A DNA stretch of 64,000 nucleotides from Propionibacteriaceae bacterium. Lineage in GTDB: Bacteria > Actinomycetota > Actinomycetes > Propionibacteriales > Propionibacteriaceae. The DNA is taken from contig JAISTQ010000020.1 in the NCBI GenBank assembly GCA_031272505.1, forward strand, positions 1 through 64,000, written 5' to 3'. The first letter of the stretch is position 1, and the number at the start of each line of letters is the position of its first letter. Shown piece after piece: positions 26,812-35,073 of this stretch. The notes under the pieces are model-generated. The model did no database searches. It worked only from the letters and a program-made list of their open reading frames with translations, and was not told the origin of the DNA. A program made the translations under genes and the position numbers.

Positions 26812-27747
26812 ATGCGCGAGGAAAAGGCCAAACGGTTGGAGTATGTGGCGCGCGCCTATTACGAGCAGGATCTCACCCAAGCCCAGATCGCGGCCGAGTT
26901 GGGCACCTCCCGGCCGTTCGTCTCCAAACTGCTGCAGGAGGCGAAGGCCGCCGGGATCGTCGAGATTCGGATCAACTCCCCGCTGCCCACGCACACCAAG
27001 GCGTTGACGGCCGCGAAGTCCACCTTCGGGATTCGCGGCGGCGCGCTGATCCAACCTGGCGAAGACGCGGGCCAGCTCGACACCCTGCTCTCCATGGCGG
27101 CCGCCCGGCTGATCGAGGATTTGGGCGGGGGACGGCTGGGGCTGGCCTGGGGCGCGCAGATCGGCGCCTTCGTGGCCACCATCGAAAAGCACCCGAACCT
27201 GCGTTCCAAGGTGAGCGAGGTCTGCCCGCTGGTGGGCAACCGCGGGGTGCCGATCCGCTACTACCACTCTTCAGAGAACGCGCTAGCCGTGGCGCGGCAG
27301 CTCGGCGCCCAGGCCTTCGCCCTGAACGCGCCCGCCTTGGTGGAGACCCCGCGCGAACTCGAATCCTTGCGCGCCACCGAGGGCTACCAGGCGATGCTGG
27401 ACCGCTGGAACCACCTGGACGTGGCCTTGGTGAACGTCGGCAACCACCCGTCCACCCCGGATTTCGCCACCCAGGCCCGTTTCGGCAAGCTGCTCACCGT
27501 GCACCGGGCCGTCGGCCACCTGGTCGCTTACTGCTACAACCGCCCCGGACACATCATCCACTCCGACCACGACTACGCCGTCCAAATCCCCCTCGAATCC
27601 CTCGGCAAAACCAAATCCGTCATCGGCCTGTGCAACTCCACCACCTCCCCCGACGCCCTCCGTGGCGCCCTGCGCACCGGCCTCCTCACCCACGTCGTCG
27701 CCCCCGAACCCCTAATCACCACCATCCTGCAAACCGAAGCCGCCTAG
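26812..27747 (+). CDS. SorC/DeoR-type sugar-responsive transcriptional regulator
   Basis: Transcription factor with an N-terminal helix-turn-helix and a C-terminal sugar-phosphate-binding domain. From the ATG at 26812 (GGGAGGG upstream) the 311-residue protein begins REEKAKRLEYVARAYYEQDL and continues TQAQIAAELGTSRPFVSKLL, the SorC-family HTH, followed by the effector domain (GLAWGAQIGAFVATI, ALVNVGNH). A longer reading to 26773 lacks a ribosome site. No sugar genes lie next to it, so its regulon must be elsewhere or include the divergent ABC-2 operon. Confidence 0.87.
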   Translation: MREEKAKRLEYVARAYYEQDLTQAQIAAELGTSRPFVSKLLQEAKAAGIVEIRINSPLPTHTKALTAAKSTFGIRGGALIQPGEDAGQLDTLLSMAAARLIEDLGGGRLGLAWGAQIGAFVATIEKHPNLRSKVSEVCPLVGNRGVPIRYYHSSENALAVARQLGAQAFALNAPALVETPRELESLRATEGYQAMLDRWNHLDVALVNVGNHPSTPDFATQARFGKLLTVHRAVGHLVAYCYNRPGHIIHSDHDYAVQIPLESLGKTKSVIGLCNSTTSPDALRGALRTGLLTHVVAPEPLITTILQTEAA

Positions 27748-27754
27748 CGGGTCG

Positions 27755-28303
27755 CTACCGCCGATAGGTGGGGTCGCCGTCGAGGGCTTGGTTGAGGAGG
27801 GTGTCGGCTTGGGTGTTTTCGGCGCGGGGGACCCAGGTCCAGGTGACGGAGGTGGGGCGGAGGGCGGTGGCTTTGAGTGCGAGGGGGCGCAGGGTGGGGT
27901 TTTTGATTTTCCAGCGGCCGGCCATCTGTTCGATCACCAGCTTGGAATCCATGCGGACTTCGATGGCGGCGTCGGGGGCGATCTCGCGGGCCATCTCCAG
28001 GGCGGCGATCAGGCCGGAGTATTCGGCGACGTTGTTGGTGGCCTCGCCGATGGCCAGGCCCTCGGAGTTCAGGATTTCGCCGGTGGCGGCGTCTTCGACC
28101 AACGCGCCATAGGCGGCGGGGCCGGGGTTGCCGCGCGAACCGCCGTCAGCCCGCAGGATCAACGTGGGCGCCACGGGGGCAGCGTCGGGGTCGGCGGGGA
28201 GGACGAGCGCGGGCGGGGCGGGCTGCTCCGTCAACTCGCTCAACTCGATGCGCCCCCCACAGTGCGGGCAGGTGATCTCCGGGCCGAACAGCGAATCTTG
28301 CAC
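27755..28303 (-). CDS. Ribonuclease HI family protein
   Basis: Cleaves RNA in RNA-DNA hybrids. The 182-residue protein starts at the GTG at 28303 (one base after the upstream stop), has a short N-terminal segment with one CPHC pair, an Ala/Pro-rich linker, then an RNase H domain with the acidic residues in place: Asp in LRADGGSRGNPGP, Glu in NNVAEYSGLI, Asp in VRMDSKLV and Asp in NTQADTLLN. It resembles the N-terminal RNase H half of actinobacterial RNase H/acid phosphatase fusions, but the phosphatase domain is absent. Cotranscribed with the zinc-ribbon gene upstream. Confidence 0.86.
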   Translation of the reverse strand: MQDSLFGPEITCPHCGGRIELSELTEQPAPPALVLPADPDAAPVAPTLILRADGGSRGNPGPAAYGALVEDAATGEILNSEGLAIGEATNNVAEYSGLIAALEMAREIAPDAAIEVRMDSKLVIEQMAGRWKIKNPTLRPLALKATALRPTSVTWTWVPRAENTQADTLLNQALDGDPTYRR

Positions 28304-28304
28304 G

Positions 28305-29027
28305 TCAGCGCACCAGGATCCGATCGCATTCTTCGCAGCGGACGATGTCGTCGGGCGCGGCGGCGGCGTAGCGGGCCATCGCGGTGGCGGTCTGATCCAG
28401 ATGGCAGCCGGAGCACCGCTTGCCTTCCAGCTTGCCCACGCCAATGCCGGAGGAGCGTTCGCGAATCTTGTCATAGAGGGCGACCACATCGGCGGGGATG
28501 TCTTTGACCAAGAGGCTGCGCTCAGCCGTCAAATCGGCAAGCTCGGCGTCGATCTGGGCGACCTGCTCGTCCCGTTTGGCGATCACCGCCTTCATCCGGG
28601 TGTTCAACTCGGCGCGTTCGGCCTTCAACTCTTCCAGCCGCGCATTCGCGGTTTCCAGTTTCTCCATCACCTCAAGCTGCACGTCTTCCAACTCCACGAT
28701 GCGCAGCTTGATCCGCTCGATCTCTTCGAGCATCGAGCCCAACTCCTTGGCGCCCATCGAGCCGTCGTCCACCCGGCCCTGGTTGCGCACCAGCCGCTGC
28801 TTCACCGGCGCGAGGTCGGCCTCCGCCTTCGCCACCTGCTGCTCGGTGTCCGCGATCTCCGTCTGGGTGGCCACGAGTTCCTCGGCGATCCGGTTCCATT
28901 CCACCTTCCCCTCGGCGATCTCGGTGTGCTCGGGGAGGGAGCGGCGCTTGTGCTGGAGCTGGGCGATCTGGGTGTCGACGGCCTGGACGTCCAGCAGCAG
29001 GGCCTGCTCTTGAGGTGATGCCTTCAT
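28305..29027 (-). CDS. Coiled-coil C4 zinc-ribbon protein
   Basis: Conserved actinobacterial protein of unknown exact function, regularly encoded with RNase HI. From the ATG at 29027 the 240 residues form a long Glu/Lys/Ala-rich coiled coil (about residues 5-180), then a zinc ribbon with four cysteines: CSGC and, about 20 residues later, CEEC. A helical hairpin plus zinc ribbon suggests RNA, DNA or ribosome binding. A TATCAT box six bases before the ATG marks a leaderless promoter that sits back-to-back with that of the next gene. Confidence 0.87.
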   Translation of the reverse strand: MKASPQEQALLLDVQAVDTQIAQLQHKRRSLPEHTEIAEGKVEWNRIAEELVATQTEIADTEQQVAKAEADLAPVKQRLVRNQGRVDDGSMGAKELGSMLEEIERIKLRIVELEDVQLEVMEKLETANARLEELKAERAELNTRMKAVIAKRDEQVAQIDAELADLTAERSLLVKDIPADVVALYDKIRERSSGIGVGKLEGKRCSGCHLDQTATAMARYAAAAPDDIVRCEECDRILVR

Positions 29028-29033
29028 GGGGAC

Positions 29034-29049
29034 ATGATACTTGTAACAT
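29034..29049. promoter_or_regulatory. Back-to-back leaderless -10 boxes in a 28-base divergent interval
   Basis: Minus strand TATCAT (29034-29039) is six bases before the zinc-ribbon ATG at 29027; plus strand TAACAT (29044-29049) is six bases before the aminopeptidase ATG at 29056. Both genes must share almost the same promoter DNA, with -35 regions reaching into each other and into the opposite coding sequence. Confidence 0.55.
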
Positions 29050-29055
29050 TTGGGT

Positions 29056-30555
29056 ATGAGCGAAGATGTCGTCGAGAAGCCAGTGGGCGAGAGCAATCGC
29101 GGAGTCGCCTTCACCAAAGCCTTCAAGGAGTTCATCCCCCAAGGTTGGGAACCATATCCGTCCGAGGTGGACGTGGCGAACCTGCCCGAGCCGCTGCCCG
29201 CCGCCCGGCCCGCGAAACAGCGCCGGACCGCGCTTTCGTCCGCCTTCCCCGGCGAGCTGCTGTTGATCCCGGCGGGGCCGTACAAGGTGCGTTCGAACGA
29301 CACCGACTTCCGCTACCGGCCGCACACCGCGTTCGCCTATGAAACCGGGCTGGGCGAAGATCGGGAGCCGGACGCGATCCTGGCGCTGCTCCCGCATTCG
29401 AGTGGGCACAAGGCGGTGCTCTACTTCCACCCTCGGGTGCCGCGCACCGATCCGGAGTTCTACGCGGACGCCCGCTACGGCGAGATGTGGGTGGGGCAAC
29501 GGGAGTCGTTGGACGAGATGAGCGCGCTCACCGGGCTGGAGACCCGCTCGATTGACGAGTTGGCGGATTTCGTCAAGGCCACCTTGCGGACGGTGCGGAT
29601 CGTGCGCGACGCCGACGAGCCATTCACCGCCACCTTGGACGGCTGGCGGGCCGAGGCGGGTGTGGACGTCACCGCCGCCACCGAAAAAGACGACGAGTTC
29701 GCCCGGTGGCTCTCCGAGGTGCGGCTGATCAAGGACGAGTTCGAGCTGGAGCAGATGCGGATCGCCTGCGAGAAGACGGCCGCCGCCTTCACCGCCGTGG
29801 TCGCCGATTTCCCCGAAGCGATCAAACGGGGCCGGGGCGAACGCTGGGTGGAGGGCATTTTCGGCCTGCACGCCCGCCATTTGGGGCACGGCCTCGGCTA
29901 CGACTCGATTGTGGCCGGGCGCGACCACTCCACCACGCTGCACTGGATCCGCAACGACGGCGAGTTGGCCGACGGCGACATGCTGCTGCTCGACGCGGGC
30001 ATTGAGATCGAATCCCTCTACACCGCCGACATCACCCGCACCCTGCCGTTGAACGGCAAGTACTCCCCCGCCCAACGTCAGGTTTATCAGGCGGTGCTGG
30101 AGGCGCAGCAGGCGGGCATCGATGCCGCAAAACCGGGCAACAAGTTCAAAGACGTACACCTGGCCGCGGTGGCGGTGATCGTCAACTATCTGGACGCCTG
30201 GGGGCTGCTGCCGGTGAGCCCGGAGGAGGCGCTGGATCCGGAGCACGGCGGCCAATGGCGGCGCTGGATGCCGCACGGCACCAGCCATCACCTCGGCATT
30301 GACGTTCATGATTGCGCGTTGGCCAGAAATGAGAACTACAAAGAAGCCGAGCTTCGCCCCGGTATGGTTCTAACCGTGGAACCCGGCCTGTATTTCAGGA
30401 GTAGCGATTTGCTCGTGCCCGCTCAGTTGCGCGGAATCGGGGTCCGCATCGAGGACGACATCGCCATCACGGCTGACGGCTGTGAGATCCTCTCCCGTCA
30501 TCTGCCCCGGCATCCCGATCACGTAGAAGAGTGGATGCAGAGAATCTGGAGCTAA
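29056..30555 (+). CDS. Aminopeptidase P family (Xaa-Pro aminopeptidase)
   Basis: Metalloenzyme removing N-terminal residues that precede proline. The 499-residue protein has an N-terminal AMP_N domain (about residues 60-195) and a pita-bread catalytic domain with the five metal ligands visible: Asp in LLDAGIEIES, Asp in YTADITRTL, His in GTSHHLGIDVHD, Glu in LTVEPGLYF and Glu in RIEDDIAI. The ATG at 29056 has a TAACAT box six bases upstream and no ribosome site. It is followed three bases later by the TrpB2 gene. Confidence 0.92.
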   Translation: MSEDVVEKPVGESNRGVAFTKAFKEFIPQGWEPYPSEVDVANLPEPLPAARPAKQRRTALSSAFPGELLLIPAGPYKVRSNDTDFRYRPHTAFAYETGLGEDREPDAILALLPHSSGHKAVLYFHPRVPRTDPEFYADARYGEMWVGQRESLDEMSALTGLETRSIDELADFVKATLRTVRIVRDADEPFTATLDGWRAEAGVDVTAATEKDDEFARWLSEVRLIKDEFELEQMRIACEKTAAAFTAVVADFPEAIKRGRGERWVEGIFGLHARHLGHGLGYDSIVAGRDHSTTLHWIRNDGELADGDMLLLDAGIEIESLYTADITRTLPLNGKYSPAQRQVYQAVLEAQQAGIDAAKPGNKFKDVHLAAVAVIVNYLDAWGLLPVSPEEALDPEHGGQWRRWMPHGTSHHLGIDVHDCALARNENYKEAELRPGMVLTVEPGLYFRSSDLLVPAQLRGIGVRIEDDIAITADGCEILSRHLPRHPDHVEEWMQRIWS

Positions 30556-30558
30556 CCC

Positions 30559-31863
30559 ATGTCTGACAAACCCTACAAAGTAATCCTGCCCGAATCCGAA
30601 ATCCCGACGCACTGGTACAACATCGTCGCCGATTTCCCTACCCCGCCGGCGCCCCCGCTGCACCCGGCCACCGATGAGCCGCTCGGCCCGGACGATCTGG
30701 CCGCGCTGTTCCCGATGGGCCTGATCATGCAAGAGGCCTCCGCGGAGCGCTGGATCGAAATCCCCGAGGAAGTGCGGGAGATCTACCGCATCTGGCGTCC
30801 CACCCCGATGTATCGCGCCTATCGCCTGGAGCAGGCGCTGGGCACCAAGGCCCGCATCTACTACAAGTACGAGGGCATCTCCCCGGTCGGTTCGCACAAG
30901 GCGAACTCCTCGGTGCCGCAGGCTTATTTCAACAAGATCGCCGGACGCACCCGGCTCACCACGGAGACCGGCGCCGGCCAGTGGGGTGCCGCGTTGGCGT
31001 TCGCCGCTGAGGTCTTCGGCCTGAAATGCGACATCTGGCAGGTGCGTTCCTCGTTCGAGGGCAAGCCGTACCGGCACGCCGAGATGAGCGTCTATGGCGC
31101 CTGGTCAATCGGCTCCCCGTCGGAGACCACCGAGATCGGCCGGAAGCTGCGCGAGCAGTTCCCGGACACTTCCGGCTCGCTGGGCATGGCGATCTCCGAG
31201 GCCATCGAGGTGGCCGCGCAGGATCCGAACGCCTCGTATTCGCTGGGCTCGGTGTTGAACCACGTGCTGCTGCACCAGACGGTGATCGGCCAGGAGGCCC
31301 TGAAGCAGATCGCCGCCTTCGAAGAGCCGCAGGTCGATTACCTGTTCGCCTGCGCGGGCGGCGGGTCGAACCTCGGCGGCATCTCCTTCCCGTTCATCCG
31401 GGAGAATCTCGAAGGCCGTCAAAACGTGAAGATCACCGCCTGCGAGCCGGCTGCCGCGCCGTCACTCACCCAGGGCGAGTTCCGCTACGATTTCGGCGAC
31501 ACCGCCGGGATGACGCCGAAGCTGAAGATGTATACGCTGGGCGCCGATTTCGTGCCCGATCCGGTACACGCCGGTGGCCTGCGCTACCACGGCATGGCTC
31601 CGCTGGTCTCCCACGCCTACCACGAGGGCTTGATCTCGGCCATCGCCGTCAAGCAGCGGGAGGCGTTCGAGGCGGGCATCATCTTCGCGCGCGCCGAGGG
31701 CATCATCCCCGCGTCCGAATCGAACCACGCGATCGCGGGCGCGCTGCGCCAGGCGAAGGTCGCGCAGGACGGCGAAGTCATCTTGATCGGCATCTCCGGC
31801 AACGGCCTGCTCGATCTGCCGGCCTACACCGACTATCTCGACGGGACGATGCTGGACGCCTAA
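30559..31863 (+). CDS. TrpB-like PLP enzyme (TrpB2 family)
   Basis: Pyridoxal-phosphate enzyme related to the tryptophan synthase beta subunit. The 434-residue length, the N-terminal region (PTHWYNIVADFPTPPAPPLH) and the schiff-base Lys in GSHKANSS identify the TrpB2 class, as does the phosphate cup CAGGGSNLGG. TrpB2 enzymes can make tryptophan from indole and serine, but lack the TrpA-contact features of TrpB1, and no trpA or other trp gene is present here. It is coupled to aminopeptidase P. Role (indole salvage or another beta-replacement) is open. Confidence 0.88.
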   Translation: MSDKPYKVILPESEIPTHWYNIVADFPTPPAPPLHPATDEPLGPDDLAALFPMGLIMQEASAERWIEIPEEVREIYRIWRPTPMYRAYRLEQALGTKARIYYKYEGISPVGSHKANSSVPQAYFNKIAGRTRLTTETGAGQWGAALAFAAEVFGLKCDIWQVRSSFEGKPYRHAEMSVYGAWSIGSPSETTEIGRKLREQFPDTSGSLGMAISEAIEVAAQDPNASYSLGSVLNHVLLHQTVIGQEALKQIAAFEEPQVDYLFACAGGGSNLGGISFPFIRENLEGRQNVKITACEPAAAPSLTQGEFRYDFGDTAGMTPKLKMYTLGADFVPDPVHAGGLRYHGMAPLVSHAYHEGLISAIAVKQREAFEAGIIFARAEGIIPASESNHAIAGALRQAKVAQDGEVILIGISGNGLLDLPAYTDYLDGTMLDA

Positions 31864-31872
31864 GCCTTACTG

Positions 31873-32529
31873 CTATTTCTCATCCGGGTTGACCGGATAG
31901 GCATACGGGTTGGGGGGCTGCTCTGCCACGGCGGGGGGCGGCCCTTCGACACGCTCGTCAGCCTGGGGCGCCGACGGCGTCGACGTGGGGCGGACGGGCG
32001 TGGGCACCTGGATCTTCGCGGGCGGCTCGGCGGGCGCGTTGAAGGCGACCAGCCGGATGCCCGGGATTTGCTGGATCAGCTCTTTGGCCTGCGGGACGAA
32101 CTTGTGCTCGCAGAGCACCTCGTATTTGGTGGCGATCATCCGGGACGCCGAGGTGAAATCGCGTTTCCCTTGGCTCATCCAATAGGAGAGCACGCTGAGC
32201 AGAATGCCGATGCCGACGCCGATGGCCAGCGCGTACCCCACCAGCAGCCAGACGTTCTCCGACGGCATGAACACCATCATGATCAACGCCACCAGCAGGC
32301 CCGTCATCAAGCCCTGTTGCAGGCCTTGCAGGATCACCGTGCCCCAGTTGCGACGGCCCAACACCCGCTCGACGGACTTGATGTCCGTCCCCACGATGCA
32401 GAGGTTCTGCACCGGGAAGCGCTTGTCGGCGAGGAAATCCACCACCTTCTGCGCCTCCTCGTAGCTGGAGAAGACCCCCACCGACTGCGGGAACTGCAAC
32501 TTGAAGATCTCACTAGCGCTCAGCGCCAT
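31873..32529 (-). CDS. Membrane protein with general stress protein 17M domain
   Basis: The 218-residue protein begins with a domain like B. subtilis general stress proteins YflT/17M (VGVFSSYEEAQKVVDFLADK, about residues 16-60), then two hydrophobic helices (about 70-115) and a Pro-rich C-terminal tail with a final NPYAYP segment. Likely an inner-membrane stress-associated protein; function not established. Last gene of a leftward cluster; AGGAGG precedes the ATG. Confidence 0.75.
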   Translation of the reverse strand: MALSASEIFKLQFPQSVGVFSSYEEAQKVVDFLADKRFPVQNLCIVGTDIKSVERVLGRRNWGTVILQGLQQGLMTGLLVALIMMVFMPSENVWLLVGYALAIGVGIGILLSVLSYWMSQGKRDFTSASRMIATKYEVLCEHKFVPQAKELIQQIPGIRLVAFNAPAEPPAKIQVPTPVRPTSTPSAPQADERVEGPPPAVAEQPPNPYAYPVNPDEK

Positions 32530-32537
32530 TTCGCCTC

Positions 32538-33449
32538 CTATCCATAAACCCGTTGACCTCGGGCCAAGATGGCGGCACTCACCTTCACCCCAGCCTCGTC
32601 GATCATTTCGTCATCGACAACGATAGCGCCCCGAGCACCCCCAGTGATGTCCGTTGCCTGTGAATAGGCTGCCATGATTCGCTTTGCCCGCTCATAGTCT
32701 TCCGGTTTGGGGGTGAAAGCGGCATTCCCGGCCTCGATCTGGGCCGGATGCAGCACCCATTTGCCGTCGTAGCCGAGCGCGGCGGCGGCCTTCGCCGAAC
32801 GGGTGAACCCCTCGACGTCGCGGATCGCCACATAGGGGCCGTCGATGGCCTGCAGCCCGTGGGCGCGGGCGGCCACCAGAATCGTCATCAAAACGTGGTG
32901 GAAGGCGTCAGCCGGATAGTCGGCCATTTGGGCGCCGACGTTCAAGCTGCTCATCCCCAGGCTGGCCATGAAATCTCCCGGCCCGAACACCAGCGACACC
33001 AGGCGCGGCGACGCGGCGGCGATCTCGTTGACGTTCGTCAATCCGGTGGCGTCCTCGATCTGCACCTCGATGCCGATCCGGCCCGGCTCCAGCCCGGCAT
33101 TGGCCTCCACCTGCGTCACCAGATAATCCAACGCCTTCACCTGCGCGGCGTCTTGCGTCTTCGGCAACACCAGGGCGTCAAGCCGCGCTCCGGCCCCGCC
33201 GACGACCTCGATGACGTCCTGGTACGTCCACGGCGTCTCCCAGCCGTTCACCCGCACCGTCAACACCGGTGCCTTGAACCCGCCTTGGTCCAGCGCATTG
33301 ACGATTCGGGCCCGCGACTCCGCTTTCACCGCCGGGGCGACCGCGTCCTCCAGATCAAAGAAGACCGCGTCTACATCCAACTCCCGCGCCTTCGCGATAA
33401 ACCGATCCGAAGACCCCGGAACCGCCAACACTGTCCGCCGTACTGCCAT
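32538..33449 (-). CDS. HpcH/HpaI aldolase, CitE-like CoA-ester lyase
   Basis: TIM-barrel enzyme of the CitE/malyl-CoA lyase group, acting on malyl-CoA, citramalyl-CoA or a related beta-hydroxyacyl-CoA. The 303-residue protein shows the N-terminal RTVLAVPGSSDRFIAKA, DLEDAV, the metal-ligand Glu in IEVQIEDATGL and Asp in VFGPGDFMASL. No citrate lyase alpha or gamma genes are nearby, so it is a stand-alone CitE-like protein, as is common in actinobacteria. It lies one base from the Mrp gene, which suggests cotranscription rather than shared function. Confidence 0.86.
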   Translation of the reverse strand: MAVRRTVLAVPGSSDRFIAKARELDVDAVFFDLEDAVAPAVKAESRARIVNALDQGGFKAPVLTVRVNGWETPWTYQDVIEVVGGAGARLDALVLPKTQDAAQVKALDYLVTQVEANAGLEPGRIGIEVQIEDATGLTNVNEIAAASPRLVSLVFGPGDFMASLGMSSLNVGAQMADYPADAFHHVLMTILVAARAHGLQAIDGPYVAIRDVEGFTRSAKAAAALGYDGKWVLHPAQIEAGNAAFTPKPEDYERAKRIMAAYSQATDITGGARGAIVVDDEMIDEAGVKVSAAILARGQRVYG

Positions 33450-33450
33450 G

Positions 33451-34545
33451 TCAGAGCCTTTCCGCGAGGGTTTTCAGGGCGGCGGCGACGGGAGACTCGG
33501 GGTTGAGGGCGAGGTAGGGGATGCCACGGTCGGCGCTGACGGAGAGCTGCGGATCGATGGGAAGCTCGGCCAGCAGCGGCACTTCATAGCCGACGCGCTG
33601 GGTGAGCGCGGCCGCCACCTCGGCCCCACCACCGGCGGCGAACACGTCCACCCGGTGCTCCGCGCCGCAGTTCGGGCAGACATAGGGCAGATACGACATG
33701 TTCTCGACCACGCCGATCAGCTTTTGTTCCAGCATGGCGGCCATCACCCCGGCCCGTTCGGCCACCTCGGCGGCCCCGGATTGCGGCGTGGTGACCACCA
33801 GCACCTCGGCGTTGGGCAGCTTGTGGCCCAGCGAGAGCGCCACATCGCCGGTGCCCGGCGGCAGGTCGATGAGCAGCACGTCCAGATCACCCCAGAAGAC
33901 ATCCCCGAGGAACTGCTGCAGCGCCCGATCCAGCATCGGGCCGCGCCAGGCGATCACCTGGTCGCGCGAAGACTTGAACATGCCGATGGAGATCACGCTC
34001 ATGCCCATGTACGGTATCGGCAGGATCATGCCGTCCACCGCCGTCGGCTCCGCCTCATAGAGGCCGAGCAGGTTGATCACCGAATGCCCGTAGATGTCGG
34101 CGTCCAGGATGCCCACCCGCTGGCCCCGCTCGGCGATCGCCAAGGCCAGGTTCACCGTCAACGAGGACTTGCCCACCCCGCCTTTGCCGGAGGAGACCAG
34201 GATCACCCGGGTGGTGTTGCCCTCCTGGGCGAACGGGATCGGATTGTCCGCCGGCCGATCCCCTTGCAGCTTCTCGCGCACCGCCGCGCGCTGCTCGTCA
34301 TTCATCGCCCCCAAGGTGACGTTCACGGTATCCACCCCGTCGAGGGCCGCGACCGCCTGCTGCACGTCCTGCTCAATCGTCGCCGCCAACGGGCAACCCG
34401 GAATCGTCAACAAAATGTGGACGTCCACTTCGGTGCCGGTGATCGCAATCGAATCCACCATCCCCAACTCGGTGATCGGCTTGCGGATCTCCGGATCGAT
34501 CACCTGCGACAACGCGGCGCGCACCGCACTTTCCATTACTGCCAT
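33451..34545 (-). CDS. Mrp/NBP35-type Fe-S cluster carrier ATPase (ApbC)
   Basis: P-loop ATPase that carries iron-sulfur clusters to target proteins. The 364-residue protein has an N-terminal MIP18/DUF59 domain (about residues 1-90), the deviant Walker A GKGGVGKSS, and a C-terminal CxxC (CPNC) for cluster binding. The start is taken at 34545; a TAGACT box (34553-34558, minus strand) seven bases before the ATG suggests an internal leaderless promoter. The DUF1003 and MgtE_N genes upstream on the same strand form a cluster often seen in actinobacteria. Confidence 0.92.
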   Translation of the reverse strand: MAVMESAVRAALSQVIDPEIRKPITELGMVDSIAITGTEVDVHILLTIPGCPLAATIEQDVQQAVAALDGVDTVNVTLGAMNDEQRAAVREKLQGDRPADNPIPFAQEGNTTRVILVSSGKGGVGKSSLTVNLALAIAERGQRVGILDADIYGHSVINLLGLYEAEPTAVDGMILPIPYMGMSVISIGMFKSSRDQVIAWRGPMLDRALQQFLGDVFWGDLDVLLIDLPPGTGDVALSLGHKLPNAEVLVVTTPQSGAAEVAERAGVMAAMLEQKLIGVVENMSYLPYVCPNCGAEHRVDVFAAGGGAEVAAALTQRVGYEVPLLAELPIDPQLSVSADRGIPYLALNPESPVAAALKTLAERL

Positions 34546-34555
34546 GAGGGGAAGT

Positions 34556-34577
34556 CTAGTGCTCGGCTAGTGCTCGG
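34556..34577. repeat. 11-bp tandem duplication at the DUF1003 stop
   Basis: CTAGTGCTCGG at 34556-34566 repeats at 34567-34577. The second copy supplies the DUF1003 stop codon and the first supplies part of the Mrp -10 region, so slippage here changes spacing between the two genes without touching either protein. Confidence 0.6.
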
Positions 34578-35073
34578 CGTCGTTTTTCTCTTCCAGCTCT
34601 TCCAGGAGGTTGCGCAACTCGGAGCGGATGAAGTCGCGGGTGGCCAAATCGTTGACGCGCAAGCGCAGCGCGGCCAGCTCGCGGGCGAGGAAGTCGGTGT
34701 CGGCGCGGGACTGGGCGGCCACCTGCCGGTCATGCTCCAGGGAGACGCGGTCGCGGGCCTCTTGGCGGTTCTGCGCGACCAGAATCAGCGGCGCCGCATA
34801 CGAGGCCTGGGTGGAGAAGCACAGGTTCAACAAGATGAACGGATACGGATCCCACGGGTCGGCGTCCACATTGCCGCTGTTCACCACCACAATCGTGATG
34901 TTCGCCACCACCCAGACGATGATGAAGATCGTCATCCCGACGATGAACTTGCCGGTGCCCATGAAGCGGGCGGCAGCCTCGGCGATCCGGCCGAAGGAAT
35001 CCCCGTCGGAGTGGTTGCGCATCACCCGGCGGCGGCCCCGCCCAGGGGTGTGCAGGTTGATTTCCTCAGCCAT
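34567..35073 (-). CDS. DUF1003 membrane protein
   Basis: Conserved small membrane protein of unknown function. The 168 residues have two adjacent hydrophobic helices (about residues 40-100) with the family signature FIVGMTIFIIVWVVANI and PYPFILLNLCFSTQASYAAP, followed by a charged coiled-coil tail (ARDRVSLEHDRQVAAQ to the end). It overlaps the MgtE_N gene by eight bases. Association with an MgtE-like protein hints at a role in divalent cation or membrane homeostasis, but this is inference. Confidence 0.87.
   Translation of the reverse strand: MAEEINLHTPGRGRRRVMRNHSDGDSFGRIAEAAARFMGTGKFIVGMTIFIIVWVVANITIVVVNSGNVDADPWDPYPFILLNLCFSTQASYAAPLILVAQNRQEARDRVSLEHDRQVAAQSRADTDFLARELAALRLRVNDLATRDFIRSELRNLLEELEEKNDAEH

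Noticed and set aside
30559..31863. Tryptophan synthase of a trp operon
   Set aside because: Sequence is of the TrpB2 class and no trpA or other trp gene is adjacent.
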